This document shows positions 25,122 to 34,287 of a stretch of 64,000 nucleotides of DNA, in pieces. Both the position numbers and the translations under genes were made by a program. Origin of the DNA: an uncultured Lacinutrix sp. GTDB taxonomy: Bacteria > Bacteroidota > Bacteroidia > Flavobacteriales > Flavobacteriaceae. Where the stretch lies: contig NZ_CANMRQ010000002.1 of assembly GCF_947500325.1 (NCBI RefSeq), positions 1 through 64,000 of the forward strand, in the 5' to 3' direction. Numbering within the stretch: position 1 is the first letter of the stretch; each line of letters starts with the position of its first letter. A model generated the notes under the pieces. The model made no database searches and had not been told where the DNA came from. It saw only the letters and a list, made by a program, of their open reading frames with translations.

Positions 25122-25320
25122 CAGATGAAAAATTAATCACGGGTAAAGATTCATTATGGTTTGGGAAAATCATAAAGTCTGTGTTTGGCTGATGATATAG
25201 CTGCAAGAACCAACCACCATTTTCTGTTACTTTAACAGCACCTACCTTGTGGTAGATTTTCTTATCTGTGGCAGTGCCACTAATAGTTTTACGAGTAACA
25301 ACATTATAAAATTTAGTCAT
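25111..25320 (-). CDS. Hypothetical 69-residue protein
   Basis: Small basic N-terminus then short beta-rich segment (V-T-E-N-G-G-W-F-L-Q-L-Y). Overlaps and is co-directional with the winged-helix gene. No family recognised; operon position makes it likely real. Confidence 0.5.
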   Translation of the reverse strand: MTKFYNVVTRKTISGTATDKKIYHKVGAVKVTENGGWFLQLYHQPNTDFMIFPNHNESLPVINFSSDEA

Positions 25321-25390
25321 ACTAAAATTAAGTTTTTACGTACTTCCACCCTTAGAGCCATAGCCCAATAGGATAATGTTGAAATACTCG

Positions 25391-25522
25391 ATGTCGCATA
25401 AACGGTATTTTACGACATTAATAATCTATTTTTTAAAGGGCTATATGCCCTAGAGATAATTAATGGTCTGACCATTTAATTCGACTTAATAGTAACTTAA
25501 ATACAAAGTATTATACTTTGTA
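25391..25522. repeat. Cluster of four inverted repeats
   Basis: ATGTCG/CGACAT (25391-25396, 25413-25418), AGGGC/GCCCT hairpin (25437-25451), AATGGTC-T-GACCATT (25462-25476) and a perfect 9-bp-arm repeat TACAAAGTA-TTA-TACTTTGTA (25502-25522). They fill the ~300-bp gap between the replication-like operon and the recombinase gene. Candidate replication origin, attachment region or operator array; no gene is present here. Confidence 0.5.
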
Positions 25523-25619
25523 AAAAGAGTATCACTACATTATCATATTCATAGCTGAAAGTACTGCCTGTAATTATATACTTAAACAAAACAAAAAACA
25601 ACCCAGTATTGGATTGTTT

Positions 25620-26531
25620 TTATGCGGTTTGAAAATTATTTGCACTCATGGAGAATGTATTTAAGTAACGTCTAGCCACATCTTTGTATCGCTTTTGTGA
25701 TAACTGCATATATTGGAAGCTCGATTCAGGCTTCACGTGACGTAAAATCGCACTCACATCACGAACGCTTCCCCCTTGGTCTAAAATGAAATTGGCTTTT
25801 CCGTGTCTAAAACTATGTGGAGTAATTGTCTTATCTAGCATTGCCATATCAGATAATTCTGTAATCCAACGTTGAATGCTCCTTGGTGTAAATGGCTTTT
25901 CAGTCTTTGGATTAATTAATAGGTTGTCAGACTCTGCGTCAATGCAAATTCGAATACCTAAATATCGATTGATAAGGTCATTGGTGGTTTCTCCCCAAAT
26001 AACGAGGTTATAACGCATACTCTTTCGAGTCCTTACTTTGGCGGTTCGTAGTCCGTCTTCCCCTTGTTCATTAATGTCCGAGATTTTTAAATCCAAAAGT
26101 TCGCTGAGTCTCATTCCTGTATCCCATAAGATATGGATTACTAGTTTTTTCTGTAATTCTGCTAAATTATCTGTGCCTAACAAATCACTCATATCACTTA
26201 AGTCTTCAGCGCTCACCATATCTTTATCTGCGCTTACAAAACGTATTGGGATAATTTCCTTTGGGTTAAACTGTGTTTGCCCTCGTCCATGCCAAAACCA
26301 GAAGAAGTTTTTCAGCACTCTAGCTGAATATGCAATAGTATTTAAGCTGTATTTGTCTTCTAAACTGCGATGAAAAGCAATAATGTCATCGCCATTAATT
26401 TCTGAAAGTAGCCGCTTTGGAGCTACAAAATCTGCAAACTGTTCTAATCTAATTCTGTAGCAGTTATATGCTGCACTTGTATGTGTCTGTTTCCATTCTA
26501 AATAAGTCTGTATTGATTCCTTGATAGTCAT
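25620..26531 (-). CDS. Tyrosine recombinase/integrase (element C)
   Basis: 303 residues of XerC/D type. N-terminal core-binding domain (Y-L-E-W-K-Q-T-H-T-S-A-A-Y-N-C-Y-R); catalytic Arg I in D-T-G-M-R-L-S-E-L, H-S-F-R-H-G-K-A-N, L-R-H-V-K-P and Tyr in S-F-Q-Y-M-Q-L. All catalytic residues are visible. Not close to the element A/B recombinases. Presumed integrase of element C. Confidence 0.85.
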   Translation of the reverse strand: MTIKESIQTYLEWKQTHTSAAYNCYRIRLEQFADFVAPKRLLSEINGDDIIAFHRSLEDKYSLNTIAYSARVLKNFFWFWHGRGQTQFNPKEIIPIRFVSADKDMVSAEDLSDMSDLLGTDNLAELQKKLVIHILWDTGMRLSELLDLKISDINEQGEDGLRTAKVRTRKSMRYNLVIWGETTNDLINRYLGIRICIDAESDNLLINPKTEKPFTPRSIQRWITELSDMAMLDKTITPHSFRHGKANFILDQGGSVRDVSAILRHVKPESSFQYMQLSQKRYKDVARRYLNTFSMSANNFQTA

Positions 26532-26949
26532 ATCATAAAAGACCCGCCAAAAGGAAATCTAGCGGGTCGTTTATACATCCCAACCTTAGGACGGTAGCCA
26601 AAAAATGAATACCATACTGTAAATAGTTCAGATGAATAAATAAACACGCGCTGTTTCCTTTAATCCATTTAAAAAATTAAATAGACGAGGCTTTCGCCCA
26701 ACGAGGTTTCTTTGTATTTAAGTTACTGGTAATAGTATATTTCATAATGTGAAAAATGACAAGGCGTCCCCAGTCATGTAGCTTAAGCTGTCTTCCCTAG
26801 TTCATACATGGTATAATGGTAATAAGATGAACGTAAAAAAGTCCTTCTAAAGGAATCTCCAAACAGTACCACAGATTTAAAAAAAAGCAAGTAGTTCTTT
26901 CGGCAGGCAATAATTGCCATTAAACAATTACATATTTTATTCTTTTATC
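26532..26949. other. 418-bp gene-free gap with hairpins
   Basis: Contains GACCCGC/GCGGGTC (26541-26547, 26562-26568), a GC-rich hairpin directly upstream of the integrase gene, and a small TCCTT-CTA-AAGGA hairpin near 26850. No convincing gene or tRNA was seen. It is a plausible place for attP or integrase regulation. Confidence 0.4.
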
Positions 26950-28134
26950 ATGTCCCTTTTTATGCATTGGCATCATAACTCATTACATGAGGTCAGCTAT
27001 TTTGCTCGCACCAATTTTCGTAGTGATGGACGTTTGTTCGGCATCAAACAAGCAGACAGAATGTTCCATTTATATGCCTTTGGTAAGAGTGGAAGTGGTA
27101 AGACTTCCCTTTTAAAAACATTAATGATACAGGATATTGAGGCTCGAAGAGGATTTGCCTTTATTGATGTTCATGGGGATGCTTCACGAGAGATAATAAA
27201 GGTGGTCAATGACCGCTTTCCTGATAGACCTCATATCTATTTTGATGTCACTAATCCTGAACTTGATATTGGATACAATCCGCTTCGAAAAGTATCCCCT
27301 GCAAAACGGTCATTAGTAACTTCAAACATTTTAGAAATTTTCCAACGTCATTGGAAGTCCGCTTGGGGAATGAAAATGGAACACATTCTTAGAATGATTT
27401 TGCTAACACTATTGGATCAGCCCAAAGCACAGCTTTCGGACGTCCTAAAAATACTACGAGAGAAATCATATCGGGATAACTGTCAAATTCATATCCAAAA
27501 TGAAGACATTAAAAAGTTTTGGTCTGATGAATTCCCTAAATACAAACCCAACGATTTGTTACCTATTATGAATAAGCTTGGTGGATTTTTAAGCCATACA
27601 ATTATTCGTAAGGTTTTAGTTGAAAACACAAATCAAATATCGCTTCGGTCTATTATTGATAACGGGCAAATATTAATTATCAATGTAGCAAAGGGACAAG
27701 TGGGAGTGGATGTTGCCAATATACTTGGTGGCTTACTGCTCACTTCCCTTGCATCTGCTTGTTTTTCTCGAATTGATATTATGGAGCATCAGCGCACACC
27801 TTATTATTTATATATAGATGAGTTTCAAACCATTTCTGGTGCTGAACTTATTGCAGAATTACTCGCACAAGTGCGTAAATTTAAGGTGGGGCTGATTTTA
27901 GCTAACCAGTTTTTACATCAACTAGATTCAGAAGTTAGAGCCAGTGTACTTGGAAACGTTGGTACAATAATAGCCTTTAGATTAGGGATTACAGATGCTC
28001 GTTTAATGGAGAAAGAATTCTATCCTGTCTTCAAAGCTTCTGACTTCACTTCCCTTGCCAATTATTCCATCTATCTAAAATTAATGATTGATGGAAAACC
28101 CTCTGTGCCCTTTAGTGCAGACACAATTCTTTAG
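26950..28134 (+). CDS. Conjugation-type DNA-pumping ATPase (HerA/TrwB-like)
   Basis: 394 residues from the ATG; a TTG 36 bp earlier is less likely. Walker A is in F-G-K-S-G-S-G-K-T-S near residue 42, then F-A-F-I-D-V-H-G-D-A as in TrwB/DUF87 ATPases; Walker B is Y-L-Y-I-D-E-F-Q-T-I; A-Q-V-R-K-F-K-V-G-L-I-L-A-N-Q and a G-N-V-G-T-I-I-A-F-R-L-G sensor region follow. Likely couples DNA to a secretion channel or packs DNA. Membrane helices are not obvious. It leads a plus-strand run of small genes. Confidence 0.8.
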   Translation: MSLFMHWHHNSLHEVSYFARTNFRSDGRLFGIKQADRMFHLYAFGKSGSGKTSLLKTLMIQDIEARRGFAFIDVHGDASREIIKVVNDRFPDRPHIYFDVTNPELDIGYNPLRKVSPAKRSLVTSNILEIFQRHWKSAWGMKMEHILRMILLTLLDQPKAQLSDVLKILREKSYRDNCQIHIQNEDIKKFWSDEFPKYKPNDLLPIMNKLGGFLSHTIIRKVLVENTNQISLRSIIDNGQILIINVAKGQVGVDVANILGGLLLTSLASACFSRIDIMEHQRTPYYLYIDEFQTISGAELIAELLAQVRKFKVGLILANQFLHQLDSEVRASVLGNVGTIIAFRLGITDARLMEKEFYPVFKASDFTSLANYSIYLKLMIDGKPSVPFSADTIL

Positions 28135-28207
28135 CCGAGAGTTTCGGCCGACAAGTCAAATTAGAACAATACCGATTTATTATTCCTTTTAATTATCTAA
28201 TCTGTAC

Positions 28208-29017
28208 ATGCCTAAATTAAAAACGCCTGTTACGTATTACGGCGGAAAAATCAATTTAGTATCAGAGATAGTTCCACTAATTCCAAAACATAAGGTGTAT
28301 GTAGAGCCTTATTTTGGTGGTGGTGCCATTCTATTTGCTAAAGACAAATCTGATGCTGAAGTCATAAATGACCTAAATGCAATGGTCATTAATTTCTATG
28401 CTGTAGTTAAGTCCAAAGATTTTGAAAAACTCAAAGAAAAAATTGAGCAAACCTTATTCTCAAGAGCCACTTATAATGTAGCACTTGCTATATATAGAAT
28501 GCCACATCTGTTTGATAAAATTCAACAAGCATGGGCATTCTATATAGGAACTAATATGGGATTCTCTTGCCAAATTGGTTCTTGGGGTTATGACAAATAT
28601 TCAAAACGAGTCAAAGCCTTTAGAAACAAAAAACTACTGTTTAATGAATCAATTGCCAAGCGTTTAGAAGATGTCCAAATCGAACATTTGGATGCACTTA
28701 AAGTTATTCAAAATCGTGATGGCGAAGATGTGTTTTTCTATCTAGACCCACCATATCCAAATTCTAATCAAGGTCACTATTCAGGATTCAGCCAACAAGA
28801 TTTTGAAGACCTATTAGTAGTTCTATCAAAATTAAAAGCCAAGTTCCTTTTGTCTTCATATCCAAATGATGCTTTAGAGAAATACACGAAGCAGTTTGGT
28901 TGGCATACTAAAACTTTTGACAAACCTCTCTCTGCAAGAAAAGCGGTGGGGTCAAAACCTAGAGGTCGCAAGACAGAAGTCTTAACTGCAAACTTCTCGC
29001 TAAGCGAGATTAAATAA
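28208..29017 (+). CDS. D12-class DNA adenine methyltransferase (Dam-like)
   Basis: 269 residues. Motif X/I: P-V-T-Y-Y-G-G-K and V-E-P-Y-F-G-G-G-A; motif IV D-P-P-Y near residue 183 (FYLDPPYPNSNQG). Complete MethyltransfD12 fold length. It transfers a methyl group to adenine N6, typically GATC or a similar short site, but specificity cannot be read. No partner restriction gene is adjacent, so it is a solitary element-borne methylase, probably for self-protection or replication control. Confidence 0.9.
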   Translation: MPKLKTPVTYYGGKINLVSEIVPLIPKHKVYVEPYFGGGAILFAKDKSDAEVINDLNAMVINFYAVVKSKDFEKLKEKIEQTLFSRATYNVALAIYRMPHLFDKIQQAWAFYIGTNMGFSCQIGSWGYDKYSKRVKAFRNKKLLFNESIAKRLEDVQIEHLDALKVIQNRDGEDVFFYLDPPYPNSNQGHYSGFSQQDFEDLLVVLSKLKAKFLLSSYPNDALEKYTKQFGWHTKTFDKPLSARKAVGSKPRGRKTEVLTANFSLSEIK

Positions 29018-29093
29018 TAAAAAATGAATTCTAATTCGCACCGATTCGGTGTAATACTAATCTGTGCCATTGGCACTTAATACAATTAAATAT

Positions 29094-29315
29094 ATGAAAC
29101 GAGTCATTGAAAAAACGGTCAATCTGAATTTGATTGGTGTAAACGGAAATGCATTTATGATTATGGGTGTGTTTAGAAAACAAGCCCGAAAAGAAGGTTG
29201 GAGTCAAGATGAAATTGACACCGTACTAACTGAAGCTAAAAGTGGAGATTATAATTACTTGTTAGCCACTATTGAAAATCACTGCGAACCTAAAGACGAA
29301 ACTCATGACAATTAA
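29094..29315 (+). CDS. Small conserved-looking element C protein
   Basis: 73 residues from ATG at 29094 (an upstream GTG would give 83). Helical with F-R-K-Q-A-R-K-E-G-W-S-Q-D-E-I-D and I-E-N-H-C-E-P. Its stop overlaps the ATG of the next gene (ATGACAATTAA). No family recognised. Confidence 0.55.
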   Translation: MKRVIEKTVNLNLIGVNGNAFMIMGVFRKQARKEGWSQDEIDTVLTEAKSGDYNYLLATIENHCEPKDETHDN

Positions 29316-29901
29316 AGAACGTAAACGGGTTCTCTATTTTTTAGAAGCTCTTATGGTAAACCTGGAAAGTCACGAAAACCATCAAATTAGTTCTGAATTC
29401 TTGAATTTATTCTCAAGAACCGAACTTATAGAAATGGTACTGTGGCTTCATACAAATTACGATAAAAGTATGCTTACAGAAAAAACAAATGCCGAGTTAT
29501 TGCAGCTACTAAATGATGATGCTAATGTACTTGCCTTTGTCATAGAACAATGGAAAAGCAACATTAGTCTTGTCCCAAAATTAACGCAAACTGAAGTTGA
29601 TGATTTCTTTGAACGTATGCCCATTACAATTCATTATTTGAGAGATAAACCTGTAGAAGAGTGGGATGATTATGACGTCAGTAATTATTACTCCATTTTA
29701 TACAAACACGGAAAGACCCGACGTGTATTTGCCATCTATACTTCTGATGTTAAAGAAGAAGATAAATATGTAGTAAGCACACAACCATCCTTCTTTTTTG
29801 ATACTAGAGAAGAAGCGGAAGAAGAACTAGGGCGATGTTATGAGCAAGGTCTCAATAAATGGGATTCCTTACAAATATTATCACTCTGGAAAATTGAATA
29901 A
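29305..29901 (+). CDS. Hypothetical element C protein
   Basis: About 198 residues from the ATG that overlaps the previous gene; a TTG gives 11 more. Acidic, soluble, helical N-terminal half; the C-terminal half has beta strands (T-R-R-V-F-A-I-Y-T-S-D) and W-D-S-L-Q-I-L-S-L-W. No function recognised. Translational coupling to its neighbour supports a real gene. Confidence 0.6.
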   Translation: MTIKERKRVLYFLEALMVNLESHENHQISSEFLNLFSRTELIEMVLWLHTNYDKSMLTEKTNAELLQLLNDDANVLAFVIEQWKSNISLVPKLTQTEVDDFFERMPITIHYLRDKPVEEWDDYDVSNYYSILYKHGKTRRVFAIYTSDVKEEDKYVVSTQPSFFFDTREEAEEELGRCYEQGLNKWDSLQILSLWKIE

Positions 29902-29922
29902 TCACTTTTAAATTTAATACTT

Positions 29923-30477
29923 ATGAATGCAACTATTGTCGATGTTTTAATTGAAAACATCAAAACAGACCAAGACCTTTTACAAACTGTAGAGGCAAAA
30001 ATTGAAACTGCAAAAGATGAAAAACAAACGATTGTGAATCGTCTGAAAGAACAGCAAAAGGATATTTCGGTATTGCTTAAATATGCTGATGAAAAACAAC
30101 ACGCTAAGATTGAAGCTTTAGGATTTAGCTTTTCCGAAACGCAAAAAGGTTTAAATACAATAGCTTCTACGGCTTTTGATTTGATTCTAAAAGCTAAAAA
30201 TAATCAGCTGACTAACCAAGAATTATATGATGGTTATGTGAACTCTTTAAAGAATAAAGATGAAGCTGTTAAATATTCCGAGTTTAATATCAAATGCCGT
30301 TCGCTTTTTAATACTCAAAAGTTATTGCGTAAAAAAGGTAGTGACCCAAAATCGTCAAAGCAAGATATCATTTCTTTAAACGGACGTGTTCTTCCAAAAG
30401 ACGATAAAGTAGCTGTTAAAACCGAACCGAGTAAAACATCTCAAAATAAAAAGAAAGATGACACGGTTTCCAAATAA
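29923..30477 (+). CDS. Coiled-coil hypothetical protein
   Basis: 184 residues. Early heptad-like helix (residues ~15-55), then A-S-T-A-F-D-L-I-L-K-A-K-N-N-Q-L-T and a Lys-rich tail. Soluble. 3' end overlaps the next gene by 20 bp. Unknown function; could be a DNA-associated or structural protein of element C. Confidence 0.5.
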   Translation: MNATIVDVLIENIKTDQDLLQTVEAKIETAKDEKQTIVNRLKEQQKDISVLLKYADEKQHAKIEALGFSFSETQKGLNTIASTAFDLILKAKNNQLTNQELYDGYVNSLKNKDEAVKYSEFNIKCRSLFNTQKLLRKKGSDPKSSKQDIISLNGRVLPKDDKVAVKTEPSKTSQNKKKDDTVSK

Positions 30478-30868
30478 ACAGAAAGCTATTGATTTAGCTA
30501 TTTGGCAAAACCACAATCATCGTTTTGATGACAACTATGGAGTAGTCCTAAGTAGCAAAGGCGATTATATGGTTTTTCAAACTGACCATCCTTCTTTTAG
30601 TAAAAGTGAGTTTGAGAACTTGCCAGTTGATTATAAAAAAATGGATTATAACCACATTCAACAAATACGAATGGATGCTGACCCATTACCTCATTTTGAA
30701 GAAATCGCTGGTATGTTTTCTTTAGCCCATGGAGAGACATTACGTTTTATATTAAATACCAAAATCCCACTTAAAAGATTTATCCGTTACGAACTTGCGT
30801 GTCGTGGTTATGATGAAAATTTTAAATGGGTTGGTTTTGATAAAGCTGAAGAAATTTGGTTGAAATAA
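30458..30868 (+). CDS. Hypothetical 136-residue protein
   Basis: Mixed alpha/beta small soluble protein with N-H-R-F-D-D-N-Y-G-V-V, D-Y-K-K-M-D-Y-N-H-I-Q-Q-I-R-M and Y-E-L-A-C-R-G-Y-D. Starts inside the previous gene and ends 11 bp before a strong terminator, so it is the last gene of the plus-strand run. No family recognised. Confidence 0.55.
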   Translation: MTRFPNKQKAIDLAIWQNHNHRFDDNYGVVLSSKGDYMVFQTDHPSFSKSEFENLPVDYKKMDYNHIQQIRMDADPLPHFEEIAGMFSLAHGETLRFILNTKIPLKRFIRYELACRGYDENFKWVGFDKAEEIWLK

Positions 30869-30878
30869 TTGAATAAGC

Positions 30879-30908
30879 AAAACGCTCACTTTTTTAAGTG
30901 AGCGTTTT
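30879..30908. terminator. Strong bidirectional terminator
   Basis: Perfect 13-bp stem AAAACGCTCACTT (30879-30891), TTTT loop, AAGTGAGCGTTTT (30896-30908). It separates convergent transcription of element C and the RHS/immunity genes. Confidence 0.92.
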
Positions 30909-30930
30909 AATAATTAATTCTCTATCAGTT

Positions 30931-31569
30931 TTATAAGATTATTTCTTTTTTAGTTTTTTCTGAATTCTTACCAAGCCATTCAAGAACAAGATTTCCCTTT
31001 TCATTTATACTTATATTTTCAACAATATTTTTTGGGGGTCGAATAGTTTTATCAAAGTCTTCAATAACTTCTTTTACAGTTCCAGTTTGAAGATTATAAA
31101 TTGAAACCAAAACATTTTCTTTATCTCCTTTATATACAATAATATTTTTATCAAAATCTTCCAAAAGAGGGTACATTAAAATAGTTCCACTATCTCCTTT
31201 CGTAAACTTTGAAATTAAGACAAAATCACAAGTTGAACCGCATCCATCTCTAAAAACAAAATTATCACCTATTTTACGAATCTTATTTATTTTAGTTTTA
31301 TCATAAGCCAAAGTGTCTTTACTAATATTCTCGAATACACCTTTTACTCCCCATTTAAAAACACCATATGCACCTTCTGTTTTTTGGAAACTTATAAGGG
31401 TATCGTTTCTAGTAAAAATAGTGCCATAATGATTTTTAGGTTTAGTATTAAGTATTTTTTTAGATGTGTTTGTTGTATATTCACTATTCTCTTTACAAGA
31501 AAATAATGAATATATAAATACTGTTCCCACTAAAAACAAAATCTTACTATTAATTAGTCCTCTTTCCAC
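30931..31569 (-). CDS. Lipoprotein, candidate second immunity gene
   Basis: 212 residues with hydrophobic N-terminus and lipobox Y-S-L-F-S-C. Mature region is beta-rich (repeated K-x-G-D-x-x-V and D-x-N-I-I-V-Y strands, propeller-like). Start is GTG and overlaps the upstream lipoprotein gene by 16 bp. Because the toxin upstream looks like a cell-wall hydrolase, a periplasmic lipoprotein is the expected kind of immunity factor. Could also be an unrelated accessory. Confidence 0.5.
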   Translation of the reverse strand: MERGLINSKILFLVGTVFIYSLFSCKENSEYTTNTSKKILNTKPKNHYGTIFTRNDTLISFQKTEGAYGVFKWGVKGVFENISKDTLAYDKTKINKIRKIGDNFVFRDGCGSTCDFVLISKFTKGDSGTILMYPLLEDFDKNIIVYKGDKENVLVSIYNLQTGTVKEVIEDFDKTIRPPKNIVENISINEKGNLVLEWLGKNSEKTKKEIIL

Positions 31570-32276
31570 AATTCAGGAATTTTATGATGACCCAGAGGAA
31601 CGAACTTGTTTTTTATATATAACATAGGGATTTCATATTGTTTATGTATACGAACACGCTCAACAAACAAAGGAATATATTCTTCTTCCTCATTTTTTTT
31701 CCATCTTATACCATCAGAGCAGAGCGATATTCCAGAATAATTCGATCCATTATCTTTAAGAATCAATATTACATTATGTGGGTTATACTCTGAACCTCCA
31801 ATAATTTTAAATTCATAAACTAACGCATCTCCAAAATTAAGTATTTTCTTTTTTTCAGTTTTAATCATTTTAATCTCATCATAGATAAAATCTGACACAA
31901 AATATTCTTCCATTAAAACACGGCCTAAAGATGTAGTGTCTTTAAGACATTTTTTGGTAATTATAATTTCTCTCTGAGAATCTTTATGTGTTGTGTAAAT
32001 AACAGTTGAATCAATTACAACCTTGGAGCTATTTAAGTCAGCAAGTAAATTATTAAAATCTAAGTCTGACAAAAATGTGTCTTCTATATTTTGAGGCTTG
32101 TATAAATCACTTGCATTCTTAACAGGTTTAGTTGTAATACAAGACTTAGATATACCTTCGATTTCATCATTTTTATCTACTATTGACTCAGATGTGATTT
32201 GATTGGTCTTGTCAGGTTTTGAATTACAACTTAAAGCTATAAATACAAGGAAAATTATTTTAAATCTTTTCATCAT
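31554..32276 (-). CDS. Lipoprotein, candidate immunity to lysozyme-like RHS tip
   Basis: 240 residues; signal peptide and lipobox A-L-S-C (Cys17). The mature part has a Ser/Asp/Glu-rich linker and then a compact domain (G-D-A-L-V-Y-E-F-K-I-I-G-G-S, Y-S-G-I-S-L-C-S-D-G-I). It starts 3 bp after the RHS toxin gene, as cognate immunity genes do. Membrane-tethered periplasmic location would suit protection against a peptidoglycan hydrolase. No named Imm family recognised. Confidence 0.6.
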   Translation of the reverse strand: MMKRFKIIFLVFIALSCNSKPDKTNQITSESIVDKNDEIEGISKSCITTKPVKNASDLYKPQNIEDTFLSDLDFNNLLADLNSSKVVIDSTVIYTTHKDSQREIIITKKCLKDTTSLGRVLMEEYFVSDFIYDEIKMIKTEKKKILNFGDALVYEFKIIGGSEYNPHNVILILKDNGSNYSGISLCSDGIRWKKNEEEEYIPLFVERVRIHKQYEIPMLYIKNKFVPLGHHKIPELWKED

Positions 32277-32279
32277 TTT

Positions 32280-33245
32280 TTAATTACTTGTTCGAGGTTT
32301 TGAATCACTAATCATTTTTAAAACGCTACCTTGATACCCTGCTGTTCCACCACCATTGTAGCTTTTTATTGCACTGTTCCAACCTTGGAAAGTAAAAGTT
32401 TTAGCTCCTGTACTTTTATCATAAGTAACACCTCCCTTGAATCCTTTAGTGGCTAAAACTCTAATTCCTGCTGTAATTGATTGACCTGTGCTTGGTTCAG
32501 TTCCTTTCGTCAGCCCATAATTAGCTTTAAACCCACTTCCCCAATCTCCAGTTACATTCGATTGCATAATATCAGTTGGAGGATTATTACTTCCTTGCCC
32601 TAAAGTTGATTCTTGCATAGCAACTGCTTTTACAGCGGTTGGATCTAAATCGGGTATTTCTGATATAGCATCCTTTGGAATACTTGAATTACCATCTGTT
32701 TTTAAATCTAATGATCCTTCATTTTTACTTTTATTAAAAATAAAAGTTTCTGCTGCAATCTTATAGTCATGCTCCTGATACTTAGCCCCAGTCGTATCAG
32801 AGTTCCCTTTCTTTTGAATAACATTTGGTAAAGGAGCTTCCGTGTATCCATTTCCATTAGCACCATCTACATCACCAACAGATGAGTTACTAGTCTGAAC
32901 ATAAACCTTATGAATTGTTTCTGATTTTATTCGATTAACTTCTTCTCCACTAGAGTTGTAATAAACTATATCTTCAGGAGCCATTCCGTCAGGATCTATA
33001 AAACGTAATGGGTTATTAAATGCGTAATTGTATGGAGAATGTCTCCTCATCTGTTCAGCTAATGGATCAACATTCATCCAACGCCCTAAACTTGCATCAT
33101 AATTTCTAGCACCGAAGTCATGCCAATTTAATCCAAGTTCTTCATTTTCCTCTTTCCCATTGTACCCATACGGATGATGCGTTCCGTTAATTACGTTATT
33201 GTAACCCTTGTGTTCAAGTCCAAATGGATAATCGCCTAAGGTCAT
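32280..33245 (-). CDS. Orphan RHS tip with lysozyme/transglycosylase-like domain
   Basis: 321 residues. Core end motifs at 1-85 ([43 protein letters not shown]). The C-terminal ~110 residues resemble GEWL/SLT enzymes: [13 protein letters not shown] (catalytic Glu), [23 protein letters not shown]. That predicts peptidoglycan cleavage in the periplasm. ATG start; an in-frame TAA lies 12 bp upstream, so no RHS filament is attached. Followed by two lipoprotein genes, candidate immunities. Confidence 0.75.
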   Translation of the reverse strand: MTLGDYPFGLEHKGYNNVINGTHHPYGYNGKEENEELGLNWHDFGARNYDASLGRWMNVDPLAEQMRRHSPYNYAFNNPLRFIDPDGMAPEDIVYYNSSGEEVNRIKSETIHKVYVQTSNSSVGDVDGANGNGYTEAPLPNVIQKKGNSDTTGAKYQEHDYKIAAETFIFNKSKNEGSLDLKTDGNSSIPKDAISEIPDLDPTAVKAVAMQESTLGQGSNNPPTDIMQSNVTGDWGSGFKANYGLTKGTEPSTGQSITAGIRVLATKGFKGGVTYDKSTGAKTFTFQGWNSAIKSYNGGGTAGYQGSVLKMISDSKPRTSN

Positions 33246-33367
33246 TTTTTTGACCTTTTAACAATTTTAACAACCTATATGTTGCTTTTGTTACAGTATT
33301 TTTAAAGAACGTTTACTATTATTAAGAATTTTAAATTTGGAATTACTATCCCTTATATTTATCTAAA

Positions 33368-33402
33368 AAACAATAGTTAGTGTTTTTTACTAACTATTGT
33401 TT
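33368..33402. terminator. Terminator hairpin
   Basis: 14-bp arms AAACAATAGTTAGT (33368-33381) and ACTAACTATTGTTT (33389-33402), downstream of the TM immunity candidate on the minus strand, inside the 190-bp gap before the lysozyme-like RHS gene. Nothing else was seen in that gap. Confidence 0.75.
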
Positions 33403-33435
33403 TACAATATTTTATATTTAAAATTACTCTATCAA

Positions 33436-34257
33436 CTATTCTGACTCATTACCATCGACATCTGTACCATTAGTTAATATGGGAATAATCGCATAATCAA
33501 TTTTGTTATCGATTAAAATATCTTTTATTTTTATATCAAAAGTATTTGAATCAATATTATCTGAACAAGCAGGAAAAAAATCACCATCTTTAAATCTTAT
33601 GAATGATATTTTTGAGCTGTCATTTAGATATTCAAAATGTTTATAAGGTCTAATTTTTTCTTTTAATTCTTTTTCTAGTTTTCCAGACACCTTTTGATTA
33701 CCTCGAAAAAAAACATATGATGTTGAATATGGAATTGAAAGATCTTTTCCTGAATATAAATCACTATTAATAAAGTTTCTACATAGATAATCTTCGTCTA
33801 TAACTATTTTAAATAATAAAACATCTTTTTTCTTAACATCAAAAATATCCCAAAAACTCCAATCATTTATAGCATCATTTGCTGAAAATATTGAATATTT
33901 ATCTGTTGATGTTGAATATGAAGGTTTTTTTAAATTATCGTCTATTTTGTCAATCCCAAAAGAATAGATTGAAAGAGATTGATCTAGATTATCATATCTG
34001 AAGTTTATTCCATATTCTAAAATATTTTGAATGCCCTCTTCATTATTCAACCATTGAAGCATTTTACTAAAGTCCTTTTTATTGTTTGGTAAATTCTCTA
34101 GTTTATTAATTGAATAATGTTCCATTCTTTCAGTCAAAACTGATGACTGATTATTATACACATTAACATATTTTTTAAAATTGTAGTATTTAAATAAAAC
34201 ATAACTACATATAATAGTAATAATAAGGACAAATAAAAAAGTTCTAATATATTTCAT
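33436..34257 (-). CDS. Membrane-anchored protein, candidate RHS immunity
   Basis: 273 residues; one N-terminal TM helix (~5-23) and a large outside-facing soluble part rich in Asp, Asn and Tyr, ending in N-K-I-D-Y-A-I-I-P-I-L-T-N. No named family. It starts 30 bp after the third RHS tip and is followed by a terminator, fitting a toxin-immunity pair. Function assigned only by position. Confidence 0.45.
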   Translation of the reverse strand: MKYIRTFLFVLIITIICSYVLFKYYNFKKYVNVYNNQSSVLTERMEHYSINKLENLPNNKKDFSKMLQWLNNEEGIQNILEYGINFRYDNLDQSLSIYSFGIDKIDDNLKKPSYSTSTDKYSIFSANDAINDWSFWDIFDVKKKDVLLFKIVIDEDYLCRNFINSDLYSGKDLSIPYSTSYVFFRGNQKVSGKLEKELKEKIRPYKHFEYLNDSSKISFIRFKDGDFFPACSDNIDSNTFDIKIKDILIDNKIDYAIIPILTNGTDVDGNESE

Positions 34258-34287
34258 AAATTGTTAAAATTAATTTATAGTTTATTT

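Larger units (their letters stand above)
23680..30868. mobile_element. Third mobile segment (element C), limits approximate
   Basis: Gene content: degenerate RadC-like protein, sigma-region-4-like HTH protein, replication-type winged-helix protein, tyrosine recombinase, conjugation-type ATPase, Dam-type methylase and four small hypothetical genes, ended by a strong bidirectional terminator. This is a plasmid/ICE-like set unrelated to elements A and B. No relaxase or oriT was recognised, so it may be a remnant. Boundaries are inferred from gene content only. Confidence 0.5.

Noticed and set aside
26532-26949. Possible tRNA at the integrase gap
   Set aside because: The GC-rich hairpin has no cloverleaf partners or acceptor end; no tRNA was found anywhere in the window.
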